A stretch of DNA of 7,826 nucleotides from NCBI GenBank assembly GCA_049287505.1, contig JBAQFY010000060.1, forward strand, positions 1 through 7,826, in the 5' to 3' direction. Every line of letters starts with the position of its first letter. Position 1 is the first letter of the stretch. Both the position numbers and the translations under genes were made by a program. The DNA comes from NIOZ-UU13 sp049287505. Lineage in GTDB: Bacteria; Planctomycetota; Phycisphaerae; Sedimentisphaerales; Anaerobacaceae. Positions 1 through 6,559 of the stretch are shown here, piece after piece. Below the pieces are notes generated by a model. The model did not search any database, was not told the origin of the DNA, and saw only the letters and a program-made list of their open reading frames with translations.

Positions 1-882
1 TCGTGCATGACCATTGCGGAAGGCCAGGCCGTAGTGGAAACTGCGAAACGCTATCGCCGCATCTATCAAACCGGCACCCAGCGGCTCAGCGAGGGAAATT
101 TCACCTTCGCCAACGAGCTGCTCCGTCTCGGCAGGCTCGGCAAGGTGCACACGGTACGGGCCCACATCGCCCCGTGGGATGCGGCCGAAATGAGCCACGA
201 ATGGCTGCCCGCAGAACCCGAACCGCCAAAGGAAAATGTGGACTGGGACCAATGGCTGGGTCCGTGCCCCTGGCGGCCTTACAACTCCACCTACACAAGC
301 GGCGGCTGGCGGGGCCACTACGATTTCCACACCAGTTGCATCGGAGAATGGGGCGCACACACCTTCGCTCAGTGCCAGGTGGCAATAGGCGCCGCGGACA
401 CATCGGCCATTGAATATCAGTATGTGAAAAACGAGAGCGGCGACGGAATGGTCACCAGGTTTGCCAACGGCATAAAGATGATACTCGAACGCGATATGGA
501 TAACAAATACTGGCACGGTTCGTGTGGTGTCCGCTACGAAGGGACCGAGGGCTGGGTCGCAATAGCCGACGGCTATTCCAAACCGGATGTCTCCTCGCCC
601 GCGATGATGGACGACTTCAGGAAGCTCGTTTATGACTACACGGCCCGCACACTGCGCCCGATGAGCCATGTGCGAAATTTCCTCGACTGCGTCAAGTCGC
701 GCCGCCAAACCGTGTCCAATCCGGTAATGATGCACCGGTCAATGACTACGGTGCACGCAGCCAATATCTGTATGTGGCTCAAACGAGATATGCGATACGA
801 CCCTGTCAAAGAGGAATTCATCAACGACCCCGAAGCCAACCGTCTGCGTTCGCGCGCGATGCGTGAGCCGTGGATAATATAA
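1..882 (+). CDS. Gfo/Idh/MocA-family oxidoreductase, C-terminal part (5' end outside window)
   Basis: The frame is open from the first base, so the ATG at position 7 is probably internal. The NAD(P)-binding Rossmann half and the usual EKP motif, which normally sits just before a sequence like MTIAEGQAVVE, lie upstream of the window. What remains, about 293 residues, is the helix after EKP and the alpha/beta substrate-binding domain. It includes VDWDQWLGPCPWRPYN, typical of planctomycete members, the active-site segment GEWGAH with candidate catalytic His120 (window numbering), and the tail INDPEANR...MREPW. Members oxidise or reduce sugars, inositols and similar polyols with a nicotinamide cofactor; the substrate is not predictable here. 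Whether it is exported cannot be seen because the N-terminus is missing. The next gene starts 20 bp after the stop on the same strand, suggesting co-transcription. Family assignment is secure, specificity is unknown. Confidence 0.9.
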   Translation, partial: SCMTIAEGQAVVETAKRYRRIYQTGTQRLSEGNFTFANELLRLGRLGKVHTVRAHIAPWDAAEMSHEWLPAEPEPPKENVDWDQWLGPCPWRPYNSTYTSGGWRGHYDFHTSCIGEWGAHTFAQCQVAIGAADTSAIEYQYVKNESGDGMVTRFANGIKMILERDMDNKYWHGSCGVRYEGTEGWVAIADGYSKPDVSSPAMMDDFRKLVYDYTARTLRPMSHVRNFLDCVKSRRQTVSNPVMMHRSMTTVHAANICMWLKRDMRYDPVKEEFINDPEANRLRSRAMREPWII

Positions 883-902
883 ATCCGGAAGGAGACTAAA
901 TT

Positions 903-2870
903 ATGTCACAGTCAAAAATGAACTATACGCTTATCATTGCCTTGCTGCTCACCTTCGCGGCGCAGTCCTTCGGACAAACCGTCGTACCGGCGACCAAGCA
1001 GCAGGTGGACAAACTTATTGCAGTGCTCAAATCCGACGCCCCGCACAAAGATAAAGCCGACGCCTGTCGTCTATTGGCCATCGTTGGAACCAAAGACGCC
1101 ATCGAGCCGTTAGCCGCCCTGCTCGGTGACGAAAAACTCTCGCACATGGCCCGCTACGGGCTCGAGCCCATTCCGGACCCTGCGGTTGATGACGCCTTGC
1201 GCGACGCGCTCGGCAAACTCAAAGGCCGGCCGCTGGTTGGTGTAATCGGCAGTATCGGCGTCCGCCGGGATGCACAGGCGGTCCAGCCTTTGTCGGGCTT
1301 ACTCATGAGCAGCGAGACGCCCGGCGAGGCGAAGAGTATGGCTCTGCGGGCGCTGGGCCAGATCGGAACTATGGCCGCCGCCGAGGTTCTGAAGGAGAGC
1401 CTGAACCATGCACCGCCGGAGGGCCTGCTCGATGTGTACGAGGGTCTGTTCCGTTGTGCCGAGGCACTTGTTGCTCAAGGACAGCGAGAACAGGCCATCG
1501 AGATTTACGACCAGCTGCGCAAGCTGGACGCCCCGCACCAGGTCCGTGGCGGTGCCCTGCGCGGCGCTATCCTAACTCGCGGCAGAAGCGGTGTACCGCT
1601 GCTTCGCGAGCATTTACGCAGCGATGACTATATTATGTTCTCCGCAGCCGTCCAGGCTGCTCAGGAATTGCCAGGTTCCGAAGTAACACAAGCGTTGACC
1701 GCTGAGCTGAATCAATTGCCCCCCGACAACCAGATTTTAGTGATACAGACACTTGGCAAGCGTGCCGATGTGCAGGCATTGGGTTCGCTGTTTGCTCTGG
1801 CAATGAACAGTAAAACACAATCTGTCCGCTTAGCAGCCATCCGGGCATTGCCGGATATCGGCGACCCTTCGTCGGCGGGCGTATTAGAGAGTTTGCTGGC
1901 CGATGCCGACAGTGAGATTTCGCAAGCCGCACAAGAGGCCCTCGCTGCCTTGCCGGGCCAAAAGGCTGATGAAGCCGTGATGAGAATGCTCAATAGCAGC
2001 CAGACCGGCGAGCGGCTCACGGCGCTCGAGCTAATTGGGCGCCGGCGGATGACAACAAGCATTCCCGAATTGCTGAAAGCCGCCCGCGACGCCGACCCGG
2101 AAGTCCGTCCGGCTGCGATAAGGAAAATCGGCGAACTGGGCTCTGACGCCGAATTACCGGCGCTGCTTGTTTTGCTTATGCACTTCAAAGACTCACAAGA
2201 CCTGGACGCAGCTGAACGGGCCTTGAGTGCTGTTTGTTTGAAAGCCGATAATCCTCAATCATACACAGTGAAGCTTACCAGTCTGCTGACCCAGGCCCAG
2301 CCCGAACAAAAGAACGCCCTGCTGCGCGTCCTCGGCGTCATCGGGGGAACGAACGCTCTTAGTGCTGTCCGGGCAGAGGTCAATAATTCCAATGCCCAGG
2401 TCAGTGACGCCGCCATCCGTGTGCTATGCGCATGGAAAACTGCAGAAGCGGCGCCCGACTTGCTCGCTTTGGCCAGGACCTCGCCAAACTCGTCTCACAA
2501 AACTGCGGCTCTGCGCGGCTATATTAGCTTGGTTCGAGACGAGAGTCTCCCAACCCGGGAGAAACTTGCAATGTGCAAAACAGCAGCCTTGCTAATTCAG
2601 CGCATCGAAGAGAAGAAGCTTTTGCTTGGTGTGCTGGGCACGGTGCCGGCGGTCGAGGCACTATCGATGGCAATGGCGCACCTGGACGACCCGGAGACCA
2701 GGAACGAGGCCAGCTTCGCAGCCATAGCTATCAGTGAGAATATAGTCGAGCAGCAGCCCGGCAAAGTTGCCGACGCCATGCAGAAGGTAATTAAAGCCAC
2801 GAAAAATAGAGACGTAACTCGCCGTGCCAGGGCAACACTGAACAAAGCTAAGAAATCGGCAGGAAGATAA
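903..2870 (+). CDS. Secreted HEAT-repeat protein
   Basis: The 655-residue protein starts with a signal peptide: a short polar N-terminus, the hydrophobic run TLIIALLLTFAAQ, and probable cleavage near SFG-QT around residue 25. The start is supported by GGAAGGAGA at 887-895, 7-8 bp upstream of the ATG. The rest is a nearly continuous series of helical pairs of about 30-35 residues with HEAT/PBS-lyase-like signatures, such as DAIEPLAALLGDE near residue 65, QSVRLAAIRALPDIGD, DADPEVRPAAIRKIGELG and NAQVSDAAIRVLCAWK. No catalytic domain is visible. HEAT solenoids are protein-binding scaffolds. In planctomycetes such proteins often occur alone or fused near sugar oxidoreductases and DUF1080 (3-keto-glycoside hydrolase) proteins, which fits the upstream Gfo/Idh gene. 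A scaffold or periplasmic partner for a carbohydrate-processing enzyme is inference. The C-terminus is lysine/arginine-rich (TRRARATLNKAKKSAGR). Confidence 0.88.
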   Translation: MSQSKMNYTLIIALLLTFAAQSFGQTVVPATKQQVDKLIAVLKSDAPHKDKADACRLLAIVGTKDAIEPLAALLGDEKLSHMARYGLEPIPDPAVDDALRDALGKLKGRPLVGVIGSIGVRRDAQAVQPLSGLLMSSETPGEAKSMALRALGQIGTMAAAEVLKESLNHAPPEGLLDVYEGLFRCAEALVAQGQREQAIEIYDQLRKLDAPHQVRGGALRGAILTRGRSGVPLLREHLRSDDYIMFSAAVQAAQELPGSEVTQALTAELNQLPPDNQILVIQTLGKRADVQALGSLFALAMNSKTQSVRLAAIRALPDIGDPSSAGVLESLLADADSEISQAAQEALAALPGQKADEAVMRMLNSSQTGERLTALELIGRRRMTTSIPELLKAARDADPEVRPAAIRKIGELGSDAELPALLVLLMHFKDSQDLDAAERALSAVCLKADNPQSYTVKLTSLLTQAQPEQKNALLRVLGVIGGTNALSAVRAEVNNSNAQVSDAAIRVLCAWKTAEAAPDLLALARTSPNSSHKTAALRGYISLVRDESLPTREKLAMCKTAALLIQRIEEKKLLLGVLGTVPAVEALSMAMAHLDDPETRNEASFAAIAISENIVEQQPGKVADAMQKVIKATKNRDVTRRARATLNKAKKSAGR

Positions 2871-2961
2871 AAAAATCAAAAAACTGACGATTGCGAACAG
2901 GATGTTCACCATCTTCGCTGCGTGCATAATCGAGGGAAGAAAACCCGGCGTTCCTCAGACA

Positions 2962-2975
2962 TTTTGCAAGCAAAA
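2962..2975. promoter_or_regulatory. Palindrome TTTTGC-AA-GCAAAA upstream of the glycosidase gene (possible operator)
   Basis: A perfect 6+2+6 inverted repeat lies about 100 bp before the glycosidase start, in the 202-bp gap after the HEAT gene. A weak -10-like hexamer TACAAT follows at 2981-2986, but there is no acceptable -35 at the right distance, so no promoter is called. The position would suit a repressor site for an inducible sugar locus, but a short AT-rich palindrome can easily occur by chance. Confidence 0.2.
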
Positions 2976-3057
2976 AACTGTACAATACACCCAAGACACT
3001 TTTATTTAATTTATCAGACAAACTCGCATAGAATGTGTTAGTCACAAGTCCTGGCTT

Positions 3058-3065
3058 AAAAGGAG
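3058..3065 (+). promoter_or_regulatory. Ribosome binding site AAAAGGAG that decides the glycosidase start
   Basis: AGGAG ends at 3065. The ATG at 3067 is only 1 nt away, too close for normal initiation. The in-frame ATG at 3073 has a 7-nt spacer. I therefore place the start at 3073, which removes two residues (Met-Val) and leaves a well-formed signal peptide. Confidence 0.7.
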
Positions 3066-3072
3066 TATGGTT

Positions 3073-5292
3073 ATGGTTAAGCACGTTTTAATTTATTCAC
3101 TTGTGCTGTTAATATCCGCGAGCACTCAAGCCGATATCGTAAGTTTAGAAAGTAACTCGCTGAGAGTTGAGGTTGATGATACGACTGGCCGATGGGCCCT
3201 GCTGGATAAACGTTCGCAAACCAGGTGGCCTTCCAAAGGGATGGCAAATCCGGGTACTGCAACGTGGCTTGAGGGTGATTTCCTGAAAACCCAGACCATT
3301 GACAAGAATTCTGTGCGTCTGCATCAGAAAAACGGGGCAGCGGTGGTTTTTGCACTTCTCGAAGAGGGAAACGCACTGGAGCTTCGCTATGAAGGCAAGG
3401 CCGATGGCAGTGTCCGTGTGCTCGATGACGCATTGGCTATCACCGACATCGAGGGTGGTTATGCTGTCGTCCCCTGTCGCGAGGGGCTGCTGATTCCAGC
3501 TAATAGCGGCAAGGCGTTTAAACGGGTGTTCGGCACATCTGATTACGAAGGCTGCCACATGAACATGCTCGGCTTTGTAAAGGGCGGCTCGGCGCTAATC
3601 GTAACCTGGAACAACGCCTATGTATTCCCGGAACTTCAAAGCACCACATCCGGCGACAAAAAATATCGTCAAAGGCTTACCGCAACGCTCGAACTTCATC
3701 GCAGCGCAAACTCATTGCGTTTGATGCCGTTAGGCAAAGGCGACTTCAATACTATAGCTGCGGACTATAGACGCTATGCTGAAAAGCAAGGCCTGGCGGC
3801 AACATTGCGAGAGAAGGTCAGCCGTAACCCGCATGTCGAGCTGATGATAGGTGCAGCGAACGCCAAGCTTTGGACCTGCCTTGCACGCCGAATGAACGAG
3901 GAAAGCACAAAAGAGGAATCAGTTAGAGTTCGTTGGACGTTCAACGAGGCGGCCCAAATCGCTCAGCACCTGAAGAAAGACGTGGGTATCGAGCGTTGTC
4001 TATTTATAATTGGCGGTTGGACGGAAGGCGGGTATGACTGTCGCCATCCTGACAATCTACCGGCCAATCCCGAATGCGGCGGCAATAAGGGCCTGGCGGA
4101 CGCCATCGAGCACATTCAAGCCCTGGGCTATGTGGCATGTCTGCACGATAACGTCCAGGATATGTATCGCGATGCGAAAAGCTGGGACCCGGCATTCATC
4201 GAAAAACGTCCGGACGGCTCCCTCATAACAGGAGGCCGGTGGCTTGGCGGACGGGCATATATGGTCTGCGCACCCAAGCAATTAGAGCTGGCCAAACGCC
4301 CGCAGAACCTGCCGTCCATTCATAAGCTCTTCGCACCCTGGAGTTATTTCATCGATACGACCTACGCAGTTGGGCCTCGTGAATGCTATGACCCAAACCA
4401 CCCCATCGACCGAAACGATGACATCGCGTGGAAGATTCGTCTCAGTGACTATGCGCGGGAATTATTTGGAATATTCGGCAGTGAGTGTGGACGCGAGTGG
4501 GCACTTACCCACAGCGATTTTTTTGAGGGCCTTGTAGCTGTCCAGGGCCGATATTTTCATAACCTCAAGCCAGAGGAGCTTGGAGCCACGGTCATCCCCT
4601 TCTTCGAGATGGTCTATCATGATTGTCAGATATGCTATGGCAAGTACGGCTACGCTTCAGACAAGGCAGCCGAATATGTCGCTCATCATGTTCTTTGTGC
4701 CCGTCCGTTGCACTATCACTCCTTTCCCGACCACCTTTACTGGCAATCGCCGAGAGAAAAGGGCAAAGGAAATACCGACAGCCGGCTTCCTGAACGCTCG
4801 TGTTATGTCCGCAGCGATAATGGCTGGGCCGAAGGTATGCACCCGCTCGACGTGTTTATCAAAAACACACACGAGGTATTAGGACCTCTCCACAGAATAA
4901 CGGCCCACGACCGGCTGACCCGGCTGGAATTCCTTACCGAAGACTTTATGGTAAGAAAGGCCACCTATGGAAACGGTGAGCGTGCGACCACGGTCATTGT
5001 GAATTTCGGGACGACCCAGACCCAGCTAACCTCGACGCTCGGAGGAGATGTCGTTTTGCCGCCATGGGGATTCGTAATCGAAGGGCCGGGTTTTGTGGCT
5101 TTTCATGCCCGCCGATGGGCCGGACAGGACTATGATAAAGGAGCTTTATTTACACTCCAGGCGATAGACGAGAAAAACCTGAAGGACGCCCATCAAGTGC
5201 GTGTCTTTCATGCCTTTGGCCCCGCAACCCTTCAATGGAAAGGGGGCCTCTACAACGTACAGCGCGAGCAGGTAATTCGGCCCCAGGAGTAA
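3073..5292 (+). CDS. Secreted GH101/GH129-like glycoside hydrolase
   Basis: The 739-residue product begins with a signal peptide (hydrophobic IYSLVLLISAS, likely cleavage at TQA-DI near residue 18). Residues from about 20 to 220 look like an N-terminal beta-sandwich. A (beta/alpha)8-barrel follows at about 240-600, and a beta-rich C-terminal domain closes the protein. Barrel motifs include GGWTEGGYD-CRHPD (314-327), LHDN (357-360), FIDTT with Asp428, and FGSECGRE with Glu471. A retaining-type Asp nucleophile and Glu acid/base are my inferred roles for Asp428 and Glu471; their 43-residue spacing matches what I recall for GH129 alpha-N-acetylgalactosaminidases. The overall motif pattern resembles GH101/GH129 and the uncharacterised DUF5696-type proteins. 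An exo- or endo-acting alpha-glycosidase is plausible, but specificity is unknown. It follows the oxidoreductase and HEAT genes after a 202-bp gap, so it may have its own promoter. It is convergent with the lipoprotein gene, with 17 bp between the stops. Confidence 0.8.
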   Translation: MVKHVLIYSLVLLISASTQADIVSLESNSLRVEVDDTTGRWALLDKRSQTRWPSKGMANPGTATWLEGDFLKTQTIDKNSVRLHQKNGAAVVFALLEEGNALELRYEGKADGSVRVLDDALAITDIEGGYAVVPCREGLLIPANSGKAFKRVFGTSDYEGCHMNMLGFVKGGSALIVTWNNAYVFPELQSTTSGDKKYRQRLTATLELHRSANSLRLMPLGKGDFNTIAADYRRYAEKQGLAATLREKVSRNPHVELMIGAANAKLWTCLARRMNEESTKEESVRVRWTFNEAAQIAQHLKKDVGIERCLFIIGGWTEGGYDCRHPDNLPANPECGGNKGLADAIEHIQALGYVACLHDNVQDMYRDAKSWDPAFIEKRPDGSLITGGRWLGGRAYMVCAPKQLELAKRPQNLPSIHKLFAPWSYFIDTTYAVGPRECYDPNHPIDRNDDIAWKIRLSDYARELFGIFGSECGREWALTHSDFFEGLVAVQGRYFHNLKPEELGATVIPFFEMVYHDCQICYGKYGYASDKAAEYVAHHVLCARPLHYHSFPDHLYWQSPREKGKGNTDSRLPERSCYVRSDNGWAEGMHPLDVFIKNTHEVLGPLHRITAHDRLTRLEFLTEDFMVRKATYGNGERATTVIVNFGTTQTQLTSTLGGDVVLPPWGFVIEGPGFVAFHARRWAGQDYDKGALFTLQAIDEKNLKDAHQVRVFHAFGPATLQWKGGLYNVQREQVIRPQE

Positions 5293-5309
5293 GACGTAAG
5301 CTCAGCAGT

Positions 5310-5528
5310 CTATGGTGCCGGACGGTACGTTTCTGCTTGTGCAGTTAGTGGGAAAGAAGATAGACCATATCGAAGGTCTCGCTCGACTATGCTCCCCAAT
5401 CTACGGTGTTCTGCTGCAATCTCAGACTCAATCGGATCATTACATCCTAAAAGTGTTACAGCTAAGAATATCGCCGCTATAAATGCCAACAATCTTATTA
5501 TTATCGAACCATAGTTACTTTTCATCAT
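5310..5528 (-). CDS. Small predicted lipoprotein of unknown function
   Basis: The 72-residue product has a charged N-terminus, a long hydrophobic segment (IIIRLLAFIAAIFLAVT) and a perfect lipobox LLGC ending near residue 29. Asn30-Asp31 follows the cysteine; an Asp at +2 would signal inner-membrane retention in enterobacteria, but here +2 is Asn. The mature part is about 43 residues, hydrophilic, with ESEIAAEHRRLGSIVERDLR likely helical. There are two consecutive ATGs (5528 and 5525). The purine stretch AAGGGGAG at 5530-5537 sits 1 and 4 nt before them, so the second ATG may be the real start. A strong promoter lies about 120 bp upstream (5645-5672). The gene is convergent with the glycosidase. 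I do not recognise the family. Lipobox, ribosome binding site and promoter together make it very likely to be real despite its size. Confidence 0.72.
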   Translation of the reverse strand: MMKSNYGSIIIRLLAFIAAIFLAVTLLGCNDPIESEIAAEHRRLGSIVERDLRYGLSSFPLTAQAETYRPAP

Positions 5529-5592
5529 TCTCCCCTTATCTCAAACACCGTGATTTCTTATTTATATCGAGTAAATGCTGTAAGGCAGGAAC

Positions 5593-5610
5593 GCCTTGCT
5601 GATACAAGGC
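5593..5610 (-). promoter_or_regulatory. Hairpin in the lipoprotein 5' leader
   Basis: A perfect 6-bp inverted repeat, GCCTTG and CAAGGC, encloses a 6-nt loop (5599-5604). It lies inside the predicted leader of about 110 nt between the promoter and the lipoprotein start. There is no U-run on either side, so it is not a simple intrinsic terminator. It could be a leader control element or an RNA-stabilising stem. No known riboswitch class is recognised. Confidence 0.4.
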
Positions 5611-5644
5611 TGCACTGACCGCCCCAGTTAAATCATTTAATATT

Positions 5645-5672
5645 ATTATACCCATTTGACCAGAAAAGTCAA
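5645..5672 (-). promoter_or_regulatory. Sigma70-type promoter for the lipoprotein gene
   Basis: Read on the minus strand: TTGACT (5672-5667), a 16-bp spacer, then a perfect TATAAT (5650-5645), with transcription expected from about 5638. Upstream of the -35 lie two direct copies of CTCGAT spaced 10 bp apart (5704-5699 and 5694-5689), one helical turn, which could be a regulator site. A third CTCGAT lies in the leader (5571-5566). Confidence 0.65.
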
Positions 5673-5773
5673 GAGAAAAGTACCTCAAATCGAGTTTTAT
5701 CGAGGACTTTCTCACAGTGAAATCCCTCCAAGACGACCCCCTTTGAAAATGATAAAAGGGCAGTTGTTTCGAG

Positions 5774-5887
5774 ATTGGGTTTGATTGGGTTTGTTTTCAC
5801 CAAGTGTCCAATTATGTTTATTTTCATAAGCCATTTGTAAAGGGATACTTATATTCATTCGGGTATCCTGGAAATTGGGTTTGTTTT
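5774..5887. repeat. Three copies of ATTGGGTTTG, two extended to ATTGGGTTTGTTTT
   Basis: Copies lie at 5774-5783 and 5784-5793 (directly adjacent) and at 5874-5883. The second and third extend to ATTGGGTTTGTTTT (5784-5797, 5874-5887). The last copy sits 7 bp before the first heptamer array. From memory, similar GGGTTTG-rich motifs recur between genes in planctomycete assemblies, but this was not checked. Confidence 0.65.
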
Positions 5888-5894
5888 GCATAAA

Positions 5895-5950
5895 ACAGAA
5901 GACAGATTACAGAAGACGGACGACGGACGACAGATGACAGAATACAGACT
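5895..5950. repeat. Degenerate heptamer array, 8 units of ACRGANN
   Basis: Eight consecutive 7-bp units fit exactly: ACAGAAG, ACAGATT, ACAGAAG, ACGGACG twice, ACAGATG, ACAGAAT and ACAGACT. The first five positions are nearly fixed while the last two vary. Spacing never slips over 56 bp. Confidence 0.9.
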
Positions 5951-5995
5951 AATGATGATAAGTTTTTGTTCCATAAGGAGTTATGTGGTAATTTG

Positions 5996-6055
5996 AAATA
6001 CTAAATTCTAAATACTAAATCCTAAACAAATTCGAAATACAAATGTTCAAATGCT
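5996..6055. repeat. Degenerate heptamer array based on AAATNCT
   Basis: Four exact-phase units (AAATACT, AAATTCT, AAATACT, AAATCCT) at 5996-6023 are followed by further AAAT-led units at 6028, 6035, 6041 and 6049, with the period loosening to 6-8 bp. It is a different sequence family from the neighbouring ACAGANN array but has the same period. Confidence 0.85.
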
Positions 6056-6076
6056 CCAAAAGAGGTTTTTTTGCGT

Positions 6077-6157
6077 GTATCTGCTGATACGAAAACGTGC
6101 GGTTCTCCGCTACTTCTTTCGCCTGCTGGCGGTTGGCGTTAGCCTTCCAGCTAACAA
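6077..6157 (-). ncRNA. Putative structured small RNA: row of four hairpins behind a strong promoter
   Basis: On the minus strand four perfect hairpins follow each other: GTTAGC/GCTAAC with a 6-nt loop (6155-6138), CGCC/GGCG (6131-6120), GCGG/CCGC (6110-6099) and GTATC/GATAC (6090-6077). Their tetraloops are AGCA, AGAA and AGCA. A near-consensus promoter (6164-6192) predicts a transcript start at about 6157, two bases before the first stem. No terminator with a U-run is seen, so the 3' end is unknown. Individually 4-bp stems are weak evidence. The serial arrangement, similar loops and promoter placement make an RNA worth considering, though a DNA-level repetitive element is equally possible. 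Confidence 0.35.
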
Positions 6158-6163
6158 ACGGGT

Positions 6164-6192
6164 ATTATACCATATTATCAAACAAAAGTCAA
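6164..6192 (-). promoter_or_regulatory. Near-consensus sigma70-type promoter facing left
   Basis: Read on the minus strand: TTGACT (6192-6187), an optimal 17-bp spacer, and a perfect TATAAT (6169-6164). It shares TTGACTTTT and ATGG(G)TATAATA with the lipoprotein promoter 500 bp to the left. No protein-coding gene follows; the transcript would run into the hairpin row and then the heptamer arrays. Confidence 0.55.
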
Positions 6193-6241
6193 AAAAAATG
6201 ACAAAAAAATGTCCGAGAGACGGCACTGGCTACAAGAGACA

Positions 6242-6269
6242 ACAGACCACAGACTCAAGACACAAGATG
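6242..6269. repeat. Short heptamer array related to ACAGANN
   Basis: Four in-phase 7-bp units: ACAGACC, ACAGACT, CAAGACA and CAAGATG. The first two match the array at 5895-5950, so this is a second location of the same repeat family. Confidence 0.65.
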
Positions 6270-6272
6270 GTG

Positions 6273-6307
6273 TTAGTTAATTGGTTAATTTGTGATTAGT
6301 TAATTGG
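6273..6307. repeat. TTAGTTAATTGG tandem-type repeat
   Basis: The 12-mer TTAGTTAATTGG occurs at 6273-6284 and 6296-6307. Between them are partly matching TTAA/TTTG units with 7-8-bp steps, giving a further degenerate short-period array. Confidence 0.7.
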
Positions 6308-6385
6308 GAAAAAAGACAAAAGCGAATATTGAATCCTTCGACCCGGCTCCCACCTTCGCTAAAGTTCCGGATGACAGGCTAAAGA

Positions 6386-6434
6386 GCGTATTGCGTATCT
6401 CGTGAAGCGTGAAGCGTATTGCGTATCGCGTATT
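6386..6434. repeat. Heptamer array, 7 units of KCGTRWN
   Basis: Seven uninterrupted 7-bp units: GCGTATT, GCGTATC, TCGTGAA, GCGTGAA, GCGTATT, GCGTATC and GCGTATT. The order suggests a higher-order 14-bp unit (GCGTATT plus GCGTATC) occurring twice around a GTGAA pair. Confidence 0.9.
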
Positions 6435-6559
6435 TTCATATCTTTTCGGCCAAAATCTGCTTGATTTTCCTTAGCCGGGGTGGTAATTTTGATTTTTTGA
6501 GAGGTTTGCATCACGTGGGGATATTTTGGGAAATGGCGTAATGGCGGAAAGATTGCCAG

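Larger units (their letters stand above)
5529..6559. other. Long non-coding, AT-rich, repeat-laden intergenic region
   Basis: About 1 kb without a credible gene separates the lipoprotein start from the restriction-enzyme remnant. Possible reading frames here, for example + strand 6051-6299 and - strand 6359-6637, run through the repeats, lack ribosome binding sites and show no domain. The contents are the lipoprotein leader and promoter, ATTGGGTTTG repeats, five blocks of 7-8-bp tandem repeats, a hairpin row with its own minus-strand promoter, and a segment (about 6330-6385) with no recognisable feature. Base composition is clearly more AT-rich than in the left-hand genes. Confidence 0.7.

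Noticed and set aside
101..403. Minus-strand and alternate-frame reading frames over the oxidoreductase, HEAT and glycosidase genes
   Set aside because: They are shadows of strongly supported genes, arginine/proline- or serine-rich, without start signals or domains.
2895..2907. GAACA-GGA-TGTTC hairpin after the HEAT gene as a terminator
   Set aside because: The stem is 5 bp with a 3-nt loop and no T-run follows, so it is too weak to call.
5362..5379. AGACC/GGTCT inverted repeat as a terminator shared by the convergent genes
   Set aside because: The 5-bp arms with an 8-nt loop lie inside the lipoprotein coding region and have no T-run on either strand.
6054..6069. Intrinsic terminator: CTCC-AAAA-GAGG followed by seven T
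   Set aside because: The arms do not pair as a proper stem (only a 3-bp CTC/GAG match), and there is no upstream + strand gene needing it.
6137..6160. GTTAGCC followed by AGCTAACAAACGGG resembles integron attC end motifs (GTTRRRY and RYYYAAC).
   Set aside because: Both motifs deviate by one position, lie 6 nt apart in the wrong arrangement for an attC site, and no cassette array or integrase is present. A simple hairpin explains them.
6051..6299. Open reading frame of 82 codons on the + strand
   Set aside because: It starts within the heptamer array, crosses the hairpin row and repeats, has no ribosome binding site and encodes no recognisable domain.
5895..6434. CRISPR array
   Set aside because: The repeats are 7-12 bp with no 25-40-bp spacers and no cas genes. 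They are direct tandem arrays.
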